A DNA stretch of 64,000 nt from Kribbella caucasensis (GTDB lineage: Bacteria > Actinomycetota > Actinomycetes > Propionibacteriales > Kribbellaceae). Made by a program: the position numbers and the translations under genes. The notes under the pieces are model-generated. The model worked only from the letters and a program-made list of their open reading frames with translations, ran no database searches and had not been told where the DNA came from. The DNA lies in the NCBI RefSeq assembly GCF_004361855.1, contig NZ_SNWQ01000013.1:1-64000 (forward strand), read 5' to 3'. Shown piece by piece: positions 1 to 7,991 of the stretch (position 1 is its first letter; every line of letters begins with the position of its first letter).

Positions 1-734
1 GTCTGACCGGGCGCGCGTTTCAGCACATGCGCCTCGACCGCGCGGGCCGCGGCCTGGGCCAGCGGGCGGGTCGCGATCGAGATCGCGACCGCCTTGGACA
101 CACCGATCGCGCCACACCGCAACGCCGACAGGGTCGCGGTCAGCGTCGAGGTCAAATGCAACGCGGTGTCGACCTGGTTGCCGGCCGATTCCTTCGACAG
201 CTTCAACGCGAGCGCGATCTCGGCGACCCAGCTGCGTTCGGGGTCGACCGGGCGGCCGGCGGAGTCGATCTGGCTGGGGCGGGGGATGTCGCCGGACTGG
301 GCCTGGCGCTGCCGGTAGAACGACGCGATCGCCTCGATCCGGATCGACTCCGACCAGGCCGTCTGCCGGGCGGTGGCCTTCATCAACTCGACCAACGCGA
401 TCGGCGACAGGGTCGTCGCCCGGACCTGCTCCAACGCGGTCGCCAGGTCGGCGCCCGGGGGCAGGAACACCCACGCCGGGGCGTCGCGTTCCAGCAGGAA
501 CCGTTCGGCCTCGTCCTGGTCGGCACCGGCCCACTCCTGCCACTCGAACGCCTCCACCCGCGACATCCGATAGCGGTCGCCGGTGTCGTAGAAGTCGGCC
601 TCGTCGATCAGCACCGGACCGCCTGCGACCTCGGGGTCGTCGGGCGGGACCAGCAGCCCGGCAGCGTCCAGGGCGTCCAGTTCCGCGGCGAGGTCGTGCT
701 CGCCGTAGCCCGAGTTGACCGTGATCGCGTTCAT
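1..734 (-). CDS. DUF222 (13E12 repeat family) protein, 3' end beyond the window
   Basis: The reverse strand from ATG 734 reads MNAITVNSGYGEHDL and stays open to the window edge, about 244 residues. The segment with ELMKATARQTAWSESIRIEA, the SWVAEIALALKLS stretch and the later ALRCGAIGVSKA run is the DUF222 domain of the 13E12 repeat family, which usually ends in an HNH endonuclease domain; that part would lie left of base 1. The true start is fixed by a promoter whose -10 box lies 6 bases upstream, so the mRNA is probably leaderless. A palindromic SOS box in the promoter implies LexA control, as known for several mycobacterial 13E12 genes. Function is unproven; a role in DNA damage response or as a homing-type HNH element is inferred. 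Confidence 0.85.
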   Translation of the reverse strand, partial: MNAITVNSGYGEHDLAAELDALDAAGLLVPPDDPEVAGGPVLIDEADFYDTGDRYRMSRVEAFEWQEWAGADQDEAERFLLERDAPAWVFLPPGADLATALEQVRATTLSPIALVELMKATARQTAWSESIRIEAIASFYRQRQAQSGDIPRPSQIDSAGRPVDPERSWVAEIALALKLSKESAGNQVDTALHLTSTLTATLSALRCGAIGVSKAVAISIATRPLAQAAARAVEAHVLKRAPGQ

Positions 735-1070
735 GTGTCTAGATTAGAACGCATGTTCGATCCAATCAAATCGAGAGGCGGCTGTCGTGGGCGGGAATCT
801 GCTGCTCTGGTTGGGGGTTCGAGGCTCTTGGTTGCTCTTGGCAAATGTTGGGAAGGTGAGCTGATAGTGCTGCGGGACGGATCCCTCGTTCACGAAGTGG
901 GTCGGGCGGCGGAGGGAGCTACGGTCAGAACGTGGTCAGCGCTATACGGCGTCGAGGGGGTGGTAGGCCGGGGGTATCCCTGATGGCTGGATCGTCGGTG
1001 GTTGGTTAGCGTCGGTAGGGGCATGAGTGGGCGATAGGTGCCGTGGGATCGACGCAGGCGGAGGGGTTCC
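735..1070. other. Intergenic region between the DUF222 gene and the oxidoreductase
   Basis: This 336-base gap between divergent genes holds the SOS promoter at its left end and the GGAGGGG ribosome binding site of the oxidoreductase at its right end. I see no convincing ORF, hairpin or second promoter in the middle. Confidence 0.5.
741..769 (-). promoter_or_regulatory. SOS-controlled leaderless promoter of the DUF222 gene
   Basis: On the minus strand TTGATT (769-764) and TAATCT (746-741) are separated by exactly 17 bases, and the ATG at 734 follows after 6 bases. The spacer carries GAAC-ATGC-GTTC (758-747), a perfect match to the actinobacterial LexA box GAAC-N4-GTTC. Bound LexA would cover the spacer and block polymerase. 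Confidence 0.75.
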
Positions 1071-2060
1071 TTGAAGGCCATAGTTCAGGAGCGGTACGGG
1101 CCGCCTGAGGTGCTCGAGGTCGGTGAGGTCGCGAAGCCCGCGCCGGCCGATGACGAGGTGGTGATCCGGGTCCGGGCCGCCTCGGTCAACGCGCGGGACT
1201 GGCACGTGATGCGCGGCGATCCGTATGTCGCACGGTTGATGGACCGGTCGACGTTCGGCAACACCGCGCCCCGGGACCGGATTCGTGGCACGGACTTCGC
1301 CGGCGAGGTGGATGCGGTCGGTCGTTCGGTGCAAGGGCTCCGGGTGGGGGATGAGGTGTACGGCGAGGCGCCGGGCGCGTTCGCGGAGTACGTGAAGGCA
1401 CCGGCCCAAGTGGTCGCGCTCAAGCCGTCGAATCTGTCCTTCGAGGAGGCGGCCGCGATGCCACTCGCCGCGAACACCGCGCTGATGTGCCTGCGCGATG
1501 CGGCCCAGGTGGAGTCGGGGATGCGGGTCCTGATCAACGGTGCGTCGGGCGGGGTCGGGACGTTCGCCGTACAGCTCGCCGTTGCGTTCGGAGCGGCCGT
1601 GACCGGCGTGTGCAGCACGAGGAACGCGGACCTGGTGCGGTCGCTGGGCGCCGACGAAATCGTCGACTACACCAGGGAGGACTTCACCTGGGGCGGAGCG
1701 CGGTACGACGTGGTAGTCGACCTGGTGGGGAACAAGTCGCTGAGCCGGCTCCGGCGAGTGCTCGTTCCGGGCGGGACGCTCGTCCTCTCGGGTGGGGGCG
1801 TGTCGCGCGGCGGGAGCATGATCGGACCGGTGGGGCTGATGATCCGGGGTCAGGCGATGTCGAAGCTCGCTCGTGGCCACCGCATCACCATCCCGGCGGC
1901 GGTCCCGAGCCAGGCGAAGCTGACGACGCTGCGGGAGCTGGCCGAATCCGGCAAGCTCAAGCCCGTCATCGATCGCACCTTCCCGCTGACCCAGGCGGCC
2001 GAGGCGGTCCGGTACGTCGAGGACGAACACGCCCGCGCGAAGGTCGTACTCACGGTCTGA
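1071..2060 (+). CDS. NAD(P)-dependent zinc-free alcohol dehydrogenase / quinone oxidoreductase (MDR family)
   Basis: The 329-residue product begins MKAIVQERYGPPEVLEVGEV, the standard opening of the medium-chain dehydrogenase/reductase quinone oxidoreductase group. It has an N-terminal GroES-like substrate domain (about 1-125) and a Rossmann domain with GASGGVGT at 157-164 for NAD(P)H. Structural-zinc cysteines are absent, as expected for the QOR-like branch. I take the TTG at 1071 because GGAGGGG lies 5 bases upstream and the family N-terminus starts there; a longer frame from 1038 adds only basic residues. It probably reduces quinones or enones; the substrate cannot be read from sequence. 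It is convergent with the sigma factor gene downstream, 27 bases away. Confidence 0.85.
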   Translation: MKAIVQERYGPPEVLEVGEVAKPAPADDEVVIRVRAASVNARDWHVMRGDPYVARLMDRSTFGNTAPRDRIRGTDFAGEVDAVGRSVQGLRVGDEVYGEAPGAFAEYVKAPAQVVALKPSNLSFEEAAAMPLAANTALMCLRDAAQVESGMRVLINGASGGVGTFAVQLAVAFGAAVTGVCSTRNADLVRSLGADEIVDYTREDFTWGGARYDVVVDLVGNKSLSRLRRVLVPGGTLVLSGGGVSRGGSMIGPVGLMIRGQAMSKLARGHRITIPAAVPSQAKLTTLRELAESGKLKPVIDRTFPLTQAAEAVRYVEDEHARAKVVLTV

Positions 2061-2087
2061 CGCGGTGCGGTCTGCTGAGGGGTCCGG

Positions 2088-3281
2088 CTAGAGCGAGGTT
2101 GCGCGGGATTCCAAGTAGCGGCGTTCGGGGAGGCTGAGGGTCAGGCGGGCGGCTGCTTCGTACGCCGTGCGGGCGGCGGGTTTGTCGCCGGCGAGTTCGA
2201 GGAGGTGAGCCCGTACGGCGGGGATGCGGTGGTGGTTCTTCAGGTCGACGGAGTCCAGCTGGTCGAGGCCGGCTTGCGGGCCGTGGACCATGGCGACGGC
2301 GACGATCCGGTTCAGGCTCACCATCGGGCCGGGGGCGACCGAGTCCAGCAGTTCGTACAGCATCAGGATCTCGCGCCAGTCGGTGTCCTCGGCCTCCGCC
2401 GCCGCATCGTGGACCGCGGCGATCGCGGCCTGCAGCTGGTACGGGCCGATAGGGGCCGAGCGCAACGTCTTGGTCACGAGTTCGGTGCCCTCGGCAATGA
2501 ACGGCTGCGTCCAGAGCCGGCGGTCCTGGTCGGGTAACGGGATCAGGGCGCCGTCCGGAGTGGTACGGGCCGGGCGGCGCGCGTCGGTCAGCAACATCAG
2601 CGCGAGCAGCCCGGCCACCTCGCCCTCGTCGGGCAGTCGTGATCGGAGTTGCCGGGCCAGCCGGATGGCCTCGGCGGTCAGCTCGACCCGATGCAGGCTG
2701 TCGCCCGAACTCGCGGTGTAACCCTCGTTGAAAATCAGGTAGAGAACATGCAGGACCGCGGCCAGCCGATCGGCCAACTCGTCCGCGGGCGGCAGCCGGA
2801 ACTCCGCGCCGCCGGCCTTGATCGTCGCCTTGGCCCGGCTGATCCGCTGTCCGATGGTCGACTCGGGGACCAGGAACGCGCGGGCGATCTCGGCCGTGGT
2901 CAACCCGCCGACGGCCCGCAGAGTGAGGGCGATCTGCGACGGGGGAGTGAGCGAGGGGTGGCAGCACAGCAGCAGCAACGTCAGGGTGTCGTCGACGTCG
3001 GGCACCGGATCGGGGTCGGGCGGCTCGGCCGACGCGACGGTCTCCTCGCGCCGCCGGCGAGCCGCTTCACTGCGCAGCATCTCGATCCGCCGGCGCGACG
3101 CCACCGTGATGAGCCAGTTGCGCGGGCTGTCCGGCACACCTTCGACCGGCCATTGGATGGCGGCCGCCAGCAACGCTTCCTGGACGGCGTCCTCGCAGGT
3201 GTCGAACCCGCCGTACCGGCGGACCAGCGGCCCGAGCACCTGCGGAGCCAGCTCGCGCAGCAGATCCTCGATCGGGGTCAT
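2088..3281 (-). CDS. ECF42-type RNA polymerase sigma factor with C-terminal extension
   Basis: This 397-residue protein starts MTPIEDLLRELAPQVLGPLV. It has an ECF region 2 (about 10-75, with EDAVQEALLAA and the WLITVASRRR helix), region 4 (about 105-165, with GLTTAEIARAFLVPESTIGQRI) and a 200-residue alpha-helical C-terminal extension containing LYLIFNEGYT, LLALMLL and PYQLQAAIAA. That extension is the hallmark of ECF42, whose members are paired with DGPF (YCII-like) proteins instead of classical anti-sigma factors. Its ATG overlaps the stop of the upstream DGPF gene by four bases (ATGA), so the two are translationally coupled. I chose this start over an in-frame upstream codon because of that overlap. 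A second such pair lies at 34.9-36.5 kb. Confidence 0.9.
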   Translation of the reverse strand: MTPIEDLLRELAPQVLGPLVRRYGGFDTCEDAVQEALLAAAIQWPVEGVPDSPRNWLITVASRRRIEMLRSEAARRRREETVASAEPPDPDPVPDVDDTLTLLLLCCHPSLTPPSQIALTLRAVGGLTTAEIARAFLVPESTIGQRISRAKATIKAGGAEFRLPPADELADRLAAVLHVLYLIFNEGYTASSGDSLHRVELTAEAIRLARQLRSRLPDEGEVAGLLALMLLTDARRPARTTPDGALIPLPDQDRRLWTQPFIAEGTELVTKTLRSAPIGPYQLQAAIAAVHDAAAEAEDTDWREILMLYELLDSVAPGPMVSLNRIVAVAMVHGPQAGLDQLDSVDLKNHHRIPAVRAHLLELAGDKPAARTAYEAAARLTLSLPERRYLESRATSL

Positions 3282-3655
3282 ATCCCCAGCGAGCTCAGGT
3301 CCATGATCGGTCGGACCTCGACGTAGCCGAAGCCGCTCGCCTCCGGGATCATCGCGGCGTACTCGACCGCCTTGTCGATGGTTTCGCAATCGACCAGGTA
3401 GAACCCGGCCAGCTGCTCCTTCACCTCGGCGAACGGCCCGTCCGTGGTGACGATCCGGCCGTCATCGCGGAGGGTGACCTGCTTCGTCTGGTCGGCGTCC
3501 GCGAGCGCCTCGTGCACGACTCCTTCGCCCGCCGCGTCGAGTGCCGCGTTCAGTTCGCGGTACCCCTGGACGCCCTCCCGCCGCTGCTCCTCGGTCAGCG
3601 ACTCCCAGACCTTCCGCGACTCCGGGTTGTCATAGATCAGGATCAGAAACCTCAT
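3278..3655 (-). CDS. DGPF (YCII-related) protein, partner of the ECF42 sigma factor
   Basis: This 125-residue protein begins MRFLILIYDN and carries the family motif TDGPF near residue 72 followed by KEQLAGFYLVDCE. DGPF proteins have the ferredoxin-like alpha/beta fold of YCII and form operons with ECF42 sigma factors; their biochemical role is not settled. The ATG at 3655 has AGGAGG at good spacing, whereas the GTG one codon upstream sits too close to it. The gene is first in a two-gene operon and overlaps the sigma gene by four bases. Confidence 0.88.
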   Translation of the reverse strand: MRFLILIYDNPESRKVWESLTEEQRREGVQGYRELNAALDAAGEGVVHEALADADQTKQVTLRDDGRIVTTDGPFAEVKEQLAGFYLVDCETIDKAVEYAAMIPEASGFGYVEVRPIMDLSSLGI

Positions 3656-3692
3656 CACGCCTCCTCCGTCGCCTCACCTTAGAACGCCGACG

Positions 3693-3805
3693 AACTCGAG
3701 CCGAGGGGACTCGAGCCGAGGGGACTCGAGCCGAGGGGACTCGAGCCGAGGGGACTCGTGCCGACGGGACTCGGCCGGGGAAGCTGAGGGGACTCGTGCC
3801 GAGGG
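3693..3805. repeat. 15-bp tandem repeat, unit GACTCGAGCCGAGGG
   Basis: Four consecutive 15-base units (3693-3752; the first differs at one base) are followed by a diverged unit (3753-3767), a 23-base interrupted copy and a last near-perfect copy (3791-3805). The units contain the palindrome CTCGAG and the spacing is exactly one and a half helical turns. The array lies between the DGPF gene start and the ArsR promoter. Confidence 0.85.
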
Positions 3806-3807
3806 AC

Positions 3808-3837
3808 TTGATAGGTAGGAAAAAACCTACCTATACT
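3808..3837 (+). promoter_or_regulatory. ArsR promoter overlapped by a perfect 9-bp inverted repeat
   Basis: TTGATA (3808-3813) and TATACT (3832-3837) are separated by 18 bases. The inverted repeat ATAGGTAGG (3811-3819), six A residues, CCTACCTAT (3826-3834) fills the spacer and touches both boxes. The ATG at 3845 is 7 bases after the -10 box, so transcription should begin at or next to the start codon. This fits an autoregulatory operator for the ArsR-type repressor encoded directly downstream. Confidence 0.75.
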
Positions 3838-3844
3838 CGGAACC

Positions 3845-4195
3845 ATGACCCCACGCCGCAGTTCTGTTGCCGATGGCACCGAGGACCAGGTGTTCGCGGC
3901 GCTCGCCAGCCCGGTACGGCGGGACGTGCTGCGCCTGCTCCGGGAGGGCGGGCCGCAACCCGTGCAGGAGCTGGCCGCGCATTTCGACATGGCCCGGCCG
4001 AGTTTCTCCGAACATCTGCGAGTGCTCCGCGAGGCCGGCCTGGTCAGCGAGCGCAAGGACGGGCGGCAGCGGTTCTACCGGCTCGACGCGGTTCCGCTGG
4101 CCGAGGTGCAGGACTGGCTGCACCCGTACGAGCGGTTCTGGCGTGAGCGGATGGCCGAACTCGGCAAGGTGCTCGACAACCTGGAGGACGAATGA
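3845..4195 (+). CDS. ArsR-family winged-helix repressor
   Basis: The 116-residue protein has the ArsR/SmtB winged helix: FAALASPVRRDVLRLL (helix 1-2), VQELAAHFDMARPSFSEHLRVLREAGLV (helix-turn-helix, about 40-67) and a wing with RQRFYRLD. No cysteine-rich metal site is present, so it belongs to the metal-independent group commonly paired with AHSA1/SRPBCC proteins. The next gene overlaps it by four bases (ATGA). No ribosome binding site precedes the ATG, consistent with leaderless translation. It probably represses its own two-gene operon through the palindrome at 3811-3834; the inducer is unknown. Confidence 0.9.
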   Translation: MTPRRSSVADGTEDQVFAALASPVRRDVLRLLREGGPQPVQELAAHFDMARPSFSEHLRVLREAGLVSERKDGRQRFYRLDAVPLAEVQDWLHPYERFWRERMAELGKVLDNLEDE

Positions 4196-4647
4196 CGACG
4201 ACGGATCCGACCACCATCGAGGTGGACCAGTTCTACCCGCACGCACCGGCGAAGGTGTGGCGGGCGCTGACCGAACCCGAGCTGATCGCCCAGTGGATGA
4301 TGCCGGGGGATTTCCGGCTGGAGGTCGGCCATCGGTACACGATGCAGGGCAGGGCGATGCCGGCCACCGGGTTCTCCGGGGTGGTCCAGGCCGAGGTGCT
4401 GGACTTCGACCTGGAGAAGCTGTTGCGGATCGCCTGGCGGGATGCGGCCGCGGACTCGCCGGTCGCGGCCGCGGACTGGACGATCACCTGGACCCTGGAA
4501 CCGGAAGGGACCGGCACTCGGTTGTTCCTGCTGCATGAGGGCTTCGACCCCGACGACCCGCTGCAGCGGCAGGCTCACACGATCATGAGTGGCGGCTGGC
4601 GAACCGGTGTCGCCTCGGCCCTGGCCAAAACGCTCGACTCCATCTGA
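4192..4647 (+). CDS. SRPBCC / AHSA1-like hydrophobic-ligand domain protein
   Basis: This 151-residue protein has the START/Bet v1-like AHSA1 signature: FYPHAPAKVWRALTEPELIAQWMMPGDF at the N-terminus, a central beta sheet with LRIAWRD, and the C-terminal helix SGGWRTGVASALAKTL. Such proteins bind small hydrophobic ligands in a helix-grip cavity. Coupling to an ArsR gene is a recurring arrangement in Actinobacteria, where the pair responds to an unidentified compound. Nothing in the sequence names the ligand. Confidence 0.88.
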   Translation: MTTTDPTTIEVDQFYPHAPAKVWRALTEPELIAQWMMPGDFRLEVGHRYTMQGRAMPATGFSGVVQAEVLDFDLEKLLRIAWRDAAADSPVAAADWTITWTLEPEGTGTRLFLLHEGFDPDDPLQRQAHTIMSGGWRTGVASALAKTLDSI

Positions 4648-4825
4648 GTACCGCGTCGCGCTTTGGTCTCGATCGGGTCACTGGTCGGTGTCGTGCGTAG
4701 CCGCCGCGATCTGGACGCGTTCGAGTAGTCAGGGGTACCCCGGTGTGGCCGGGGCGAAACCGGGTGGTGGGCCCCAGTAGAGTTACCGACGGGACAGGGG
4801 CGAAGCAGGGGAAAGGGATGGTCGC

Positions 4826-5422
4826 GTGCCGGACTTGGAGGTGTCCGACCGGGTACTGACGATCCCGAACGCACTCAGCATCCTGAGATTGCTGGGGGTG
4901 CCACTGTTCCTGTGGCTGATCCTGGGTCCGGAGGAGGACGGCTGGGCTCTGCTGGTGCTGGCGATCTCCGGGTTCACCGACTGGGCCGACGGCCAGATCG
5001 CCCGCCGGATGAACCAGACCACCCGCCTCGGCCAGATGCTCGACCCGGTGGCCGACCGGCTCTACATCTTCGCCACCGTGATCGGCCTCGCGCTGCGCGA
5101 CATCATCCCGTGGTGGCTGGCCATCGCCTTGCCACTGCGCGACCTGCTGCTGACCTTCACGCTGCCCGCGTTGCACCGGCGCGGGTTCAACGCGCTGCCC
5201 GTGCACTTCCTGGGCAAGTCCGCGACCTTCTGTCTGCTGTACGCGTTCCCGCTGCTGTTGCTCGGCGATGGCGACAGCACCCTCAATCTGCTGGCCCGGG
5301 TGTTCGGCTGGGCCTTCGCGATCTGGGGCACCGCGCTCTATTACTGGGCCGGCGTCCTGTACTTCGAACAGCTTCGGCACCTGATGCAGACCGTCAAGCC
5401 GATCAGTGGGCGAACCGGGTAG
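4826..5422 (+). CDS. CDP-alcohol phosphatidyltransferase (PgsA2-like)
   Basis: The 198-residue membrane protein carries the CDP-alcohol phosphotransferase motif DG-x2-AR-x8-G-x3-D-x3-D (from DGQIAR to DPVAD, about residues 55-77), whose aspartates bind the metal and CDP-diacylglycerol. About five or six hydrophobic helices follow. It transfers a phosphatidyl group from CDP-diacylglycerol to a polar alcohol in the inner membrane. The location before DUF881/DUF1290 genes and gcvH matches mycobacterial pgsA2 (Rv1822). The acceptor, glycerol phosphate or another alcohol, is not settled by sequence. The GTG start lies just after a purine-rich stretch (GGGGAAAGGGATGG). Confidence 0.87.
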   Translation: MPDLEVSDRVLTIPNALSILRLLGVPLFLWLILGPEEDGWALLVLAISGFTDWADGQIARRMNQTTRLGQMLDPVADRLYIFATVIGLALRDIIPWWLAIALPLRDLLLTFTLPALHRRGFNALPVHFLGKSATFCLLYAFPLLLLGDGDSTLNLLARVFGWAFAIWGTALYYWAGVLYFEQLRHLMQTVKPISGRTG

Positions 5423-5425
5423 ACC

Positions 5426-6259
5426 GTGACTCAGCAAGCTCCGCCCGGCCAGCGGCGCGTCGATGCGTCGATGTCGCTGCTGAACAACCTGATGGCCCAT
5501 CCGCTGGACGAGGGGTACGCCGTCGCGGCCCGCACGCGTCCGGCGCAGGGCCGGCCGCACCGGTCGCGGCACAGGATCATGCTGGTCGTCGCGTTCACCG
5601 TGCTCGGGTTCCTGCTCGCCATCGCGGCGTCGCAGAACTACCGCAGCGCACCGGCTGCCGAGAAGGAGCGGAACGACCTGATCGCCAGAGTCGAACAAGC
5701 GGACGGTCGGCTGACCGAGCTTCGCAACAACCAGACCACCCTGGCGAACGAGGTCCGCGTGCTCCAGGCGAGCGGGCTGAGCAACTCCGGGTCCGGCGCC
5801 GCCCTGCAGCAGAAGCTGGACGACCTCGAACTGCAGACCGGCGTCGTCGCCGTCACCGGTCCGGGGTTGAAAGTGGTCGTCGACGATGCCAAGGACGCGG
5901 ACAAGGAAGGCCGGCTGCTCGATGTGGACCTGCAGCAGCTCGTCAACGGTCTGTGGACCGCCGGGGCGGAGGCGATCTCGGTGAACGGTCATCGGCTCAC
6001 GTCACTGACCGCGATCCGTGGCGCCGGGAGTGCCATCACGGTCGACTACAGCTCCCTCACCCCGCCGTACACGGTGCTCGCGATCGGGGACACGGCGACC
6101 ATGCCGGCCCGGTTCGCGCAGAGCTCGGGTGGTCAGTGGGTGCAGTACCTGGTCAGCAATTTCGATGTCCGGATGACGAGTACGACGGAGGATTCCTTGC
6201 TGGTGCCAGCCGATGCGACCATCGCGCTGCGGTACGCGAAGGTCGGTGGACCGAAATGA
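5426..6259 (+). CDS. DUF881 membrane-anchored coiled-coil protein
   Basis: The 277-residue protein has a basic N-terminal cytoplasmic part, one transmembrane helix (about 51-69, IMLVVAFTVLGFLLAIAA), a coiled coil (about 75-115) and an extracytoplasmic DUF881 domain with VAVTGPGLKVVVDD and WTAGAEAISVNGHRL. It starts 3 bases after the preceding stop and overlaps the DUF1290 gene by four bases, so the group is one operon. It corresponds to Rv1823. DUF881 proteins are linked by context to the cell envelope; no activity is established. A paralogue follows two genes later. Confidence 0.85.
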   Translation: MTQQAPPGQRRVDASMSLLNNLMAHPLDEGYAVAARTRPAQGRPHRSRHRIMLVVAFTVLGFLLAIAASQNYRSAPAAEKERNDLIARVEQADGRLTELRNNQTTLANEVRVLQASGLSNSGSGAALQQKLDDLELQTGVVAVTGPGLKVVVDDAKDADKEGRLLDVDLQQLVNGLWTAGAEAISVNGHRLTSLTAIRGAGSAITVDYSSLTPPYTVLAIGDTATMPARFAQSSGGQWVQYLVSNFDVRMTSTTEDSLLVPADATIALRYAKVGGPK

Positions 6260-6588
6260 TCGCCGTACTCGGTCTGGTGGTCGGCGTGGTGATCGGCCTG
6301 CTGGTCGCCCCCGACGTACCGGAATGGGCGCAGCCGTACCTGCCGATCGCCGTGGTGGCCGCGCTCGACGCGGTGTTCGGCGCGCTCCGGGCGTTCCTGG
6401 ACGGGATCTTCGACGACAAGGTGTTCGTCGTCTCGTTCGTCTCCAACGTCCTGATCGCGGCGCTGATCGTCTACCTCGGCGACCAGCTCGGCGTCGGCTC
6501 CCAGTTGTCCACCGGCGTCGTCGTCGTGCTGGGCATCCGTATCTTCACCAACATGGCCGCTATCCGGCGGCACATCTTCCGGGCCTGA
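6256..6588 (+). CDS. Small basic protein family (DUF1290) membrane protein
   Basis: The 110-residue protein MIAVLGLVVGVVIGLLVAP has three hydrophobic helices with conserved AALDAVFGALRAFLDGIFDDKVF between the first and second, which is the DUF1290 (sbp) signature. It sits between two DUF881 genes exactly as in Mycobacterium (Rv1824). The ATG overlaps the upstream stop (ATGA). The family is associated by genome context with cell division and envelope genes in Gram-positive bacteria. Exact function is unknown. Confidence 0.87.
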   Translation: MIAVLGLVVGVVIGLLVAPDVPEWAQPYLPIAVVAALDAVFGALRAFLDGIFDDKVFVVSFVSNVLIAALIVYLGDQLGVGSQLSTGVVVVLGIRIFTNMAAIRRHIFRA

Positions 6589-6589
6589 C

Positions 6590-7510
6590 ATGAGCGACGA
6601 CGAGCAGCAGCCGAAAGTACCGGCCGAACCGCCGGCGGAGACGCCGACGGTTCATCCACCGGCGGCGTCGACGCCCGGTGAGGCGATCAGCCCACCGCGG
6701 CGAACCGACGAGCCGGAACCGGCCCCGCCCACCGACCAGCATCCGCCCGCGCCCACTCCGATGCCGCGGCCGAAGATGCCGAACCTCGCGCTGAGGCGGC
6801 TGCGGGCGGGCTTCAAGCCGTCCCGCGGCCAGGCGATCGTCGCGGTCGTGCTCGCGCTGGTCGCCTGTATGGCGGTCGTCCAGGTCCGGGTGAACCGGGC
6901 CGACGACGGCTACCAGAACGCCCGGCGGGAGGACCTGATCGCGATCCTGGACGGGCTGAACCAGAACAACCGCCGGCTGGAGAGCGAGATCACCGAACTG
7001 GAGGCGCGGAAGAACTCGCTGTCATCCAGCGCGGACAAGGCGCAGACCGCCCGCGAGCAGGCCGAACAACAGGTCCGCACCCTCGGCATCCTGGCCGGCA
7101 CGCTGCCCGCGGTCGGCCCAGGTGTCCGGATCACCCTGAACGACCCGGACGGCAAGATGACGGCCGGCAACCTGCTGGACGCGATCGAGGAACTCCGCGA
7201 CGCCGGCGCCGAGGCGATCCAGATCAACGGCTCGGTCCGGGTGGTGGCCAGCACCGATCTCACCGACGACGCCCCGGGGGTCCGGATCGACGGGGAGAAG
7301 ATCGGCTCGCCGTACGTGATCGAGGCGATCGGGGACTCGAACAACCTGTCCGAGGCGGCCAAGTTCCCCGGCGGTCTGGTCAGCGAGGTGACCGGTCCGC
7401 AGATCGGCGGGACGGCCGAGGTGACCCAGCTCGAGCAGGTCAACATCACCGCCTTGCACGCCCCGGAGGAGCATCGTTACGCTCGCCCGGCGCCCAGTCC
7501 GACCAAGTGA
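6590..7510 (+). CDS. DUF881 membrane-anchored coiled-coil protein, second copy
   Basis: This 306-residue protein opens with a Pro/Glu-rich disordered tail (about 1-65), then a transmembrane helix near 80-98, a coiled coil (about 108-155) and the DUF881 domain with VGPGVRITLNDPDGKM, LRDAGAEAIQINGSVRV and GSPYVIEAIGDSNNL. It starts one base after the DUF1290 stop. It matches Rv1825 in position. The long acidic/proline-rich N-terminus distinguishes it from the first copy and may contact cytoplasmic partners; that is inference. Confidence 0.85.
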   Translation: MSDDEQQPKVPAEPPAETPTVHPPAASTPGEAISPPRRTDEPEPAPPTDQHPPAPTPMPRPKMPNLALRRLRAGFKPSRGQAIVAVVLALVACMAVVQVRVNRADDGYQNARREDLIAILDGLNQNNRRLESEITELEARKNSLSSSADKAQTAREQAEQQVRTLGILAGTLPAVGPGVRITLNDPDGKMTAGNLLDAIEELRDAGAEAIQINGSVRVVASTDLTDDAPGVRIDGEKIGSPYVIEAIGDSNNLSEAAKFPGGLVSEVTGPQIGGTAEVTQLEQVNITALHAPEEHRYARPAPSPTK

Positions 7511-7583
7511 TCGGGCCCAATTGATCAGGCCCAGTCCGACCAAGTAGTCCCCCGACGCAATCCTTGACCGAAAGAGGACCGAG

Positions 7584-7967
7584 GTGTACCCCGAAGACCT
7601 GAAGTACACGGCCGAGCACGAATGGGTGAAGGCCGGCGACGGCGGCCCGGTGCGGGTCGGCATCACCGACTTCGCCCAGGACGCGCTCGGCGACATCGTG
7701 TACGTGGAGCTGCCCGAGGTCGGCGCCACCGTGCGCGCCGGCGACTCCTGCGGCGAGCTGGAGTCGACCAAGAGCGTGAGCGACCTGTTCGCGCCGGTGA
7801 ACGGCACCGTCACCGCCGTCAACGAAGCCCTCAAGGACAGCCCCGACCTGGTCAACACCGACCCGTACGGCGAGGGCTGGCTGCTCGACATCGCGGTGGA
7901 CGACGACGAGGAGGTGGCGGCGCTGATGGACGCCGACACCTACAAGGGACAGCTCGACCAGAGCTGA
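7584..7967 (+). CDS. gcvH: Glycine cleavage system H protein
   Basis: The 127-residue protein is the lipoyl carrier of the glycine cleavage complex. The lipoylation site is K63 in the motif ESTKSVSD, and the flanking ALGDIVYVELPEVG and LINTDPYG-like NTDPYGEGWLL segments are diagnostic. It shuttles the aminomethyl group from the P protein (gcvP, 11.8 kb) to the T protein, which is not in this window. A GTG start follows AAAGAGGACCGAG. A strong hairpin 25 bases after the stop separates it from the FHA gene. Confidence 0.95.
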   Translation: MYPEDLKYTAEHEWVKAGDGGPVRVGITDFAQDALGDIVYVELPEVGATVRAGDSCGELESTKSVSDLFAPVNGTVTAVNEALKDSPDLVNTDPYGEGWLLDIAVDDDEEVAALMDADTYKGQLDQS

Positions 7968-7991
7968 CTGGCCAGGGCTGGTAGGTTTGGC

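Noticed and set aside
3693..3805. Short repeats as a CRISPR array
   Set aside because: Units are contiguous without unique spacers and only 15 bases long.
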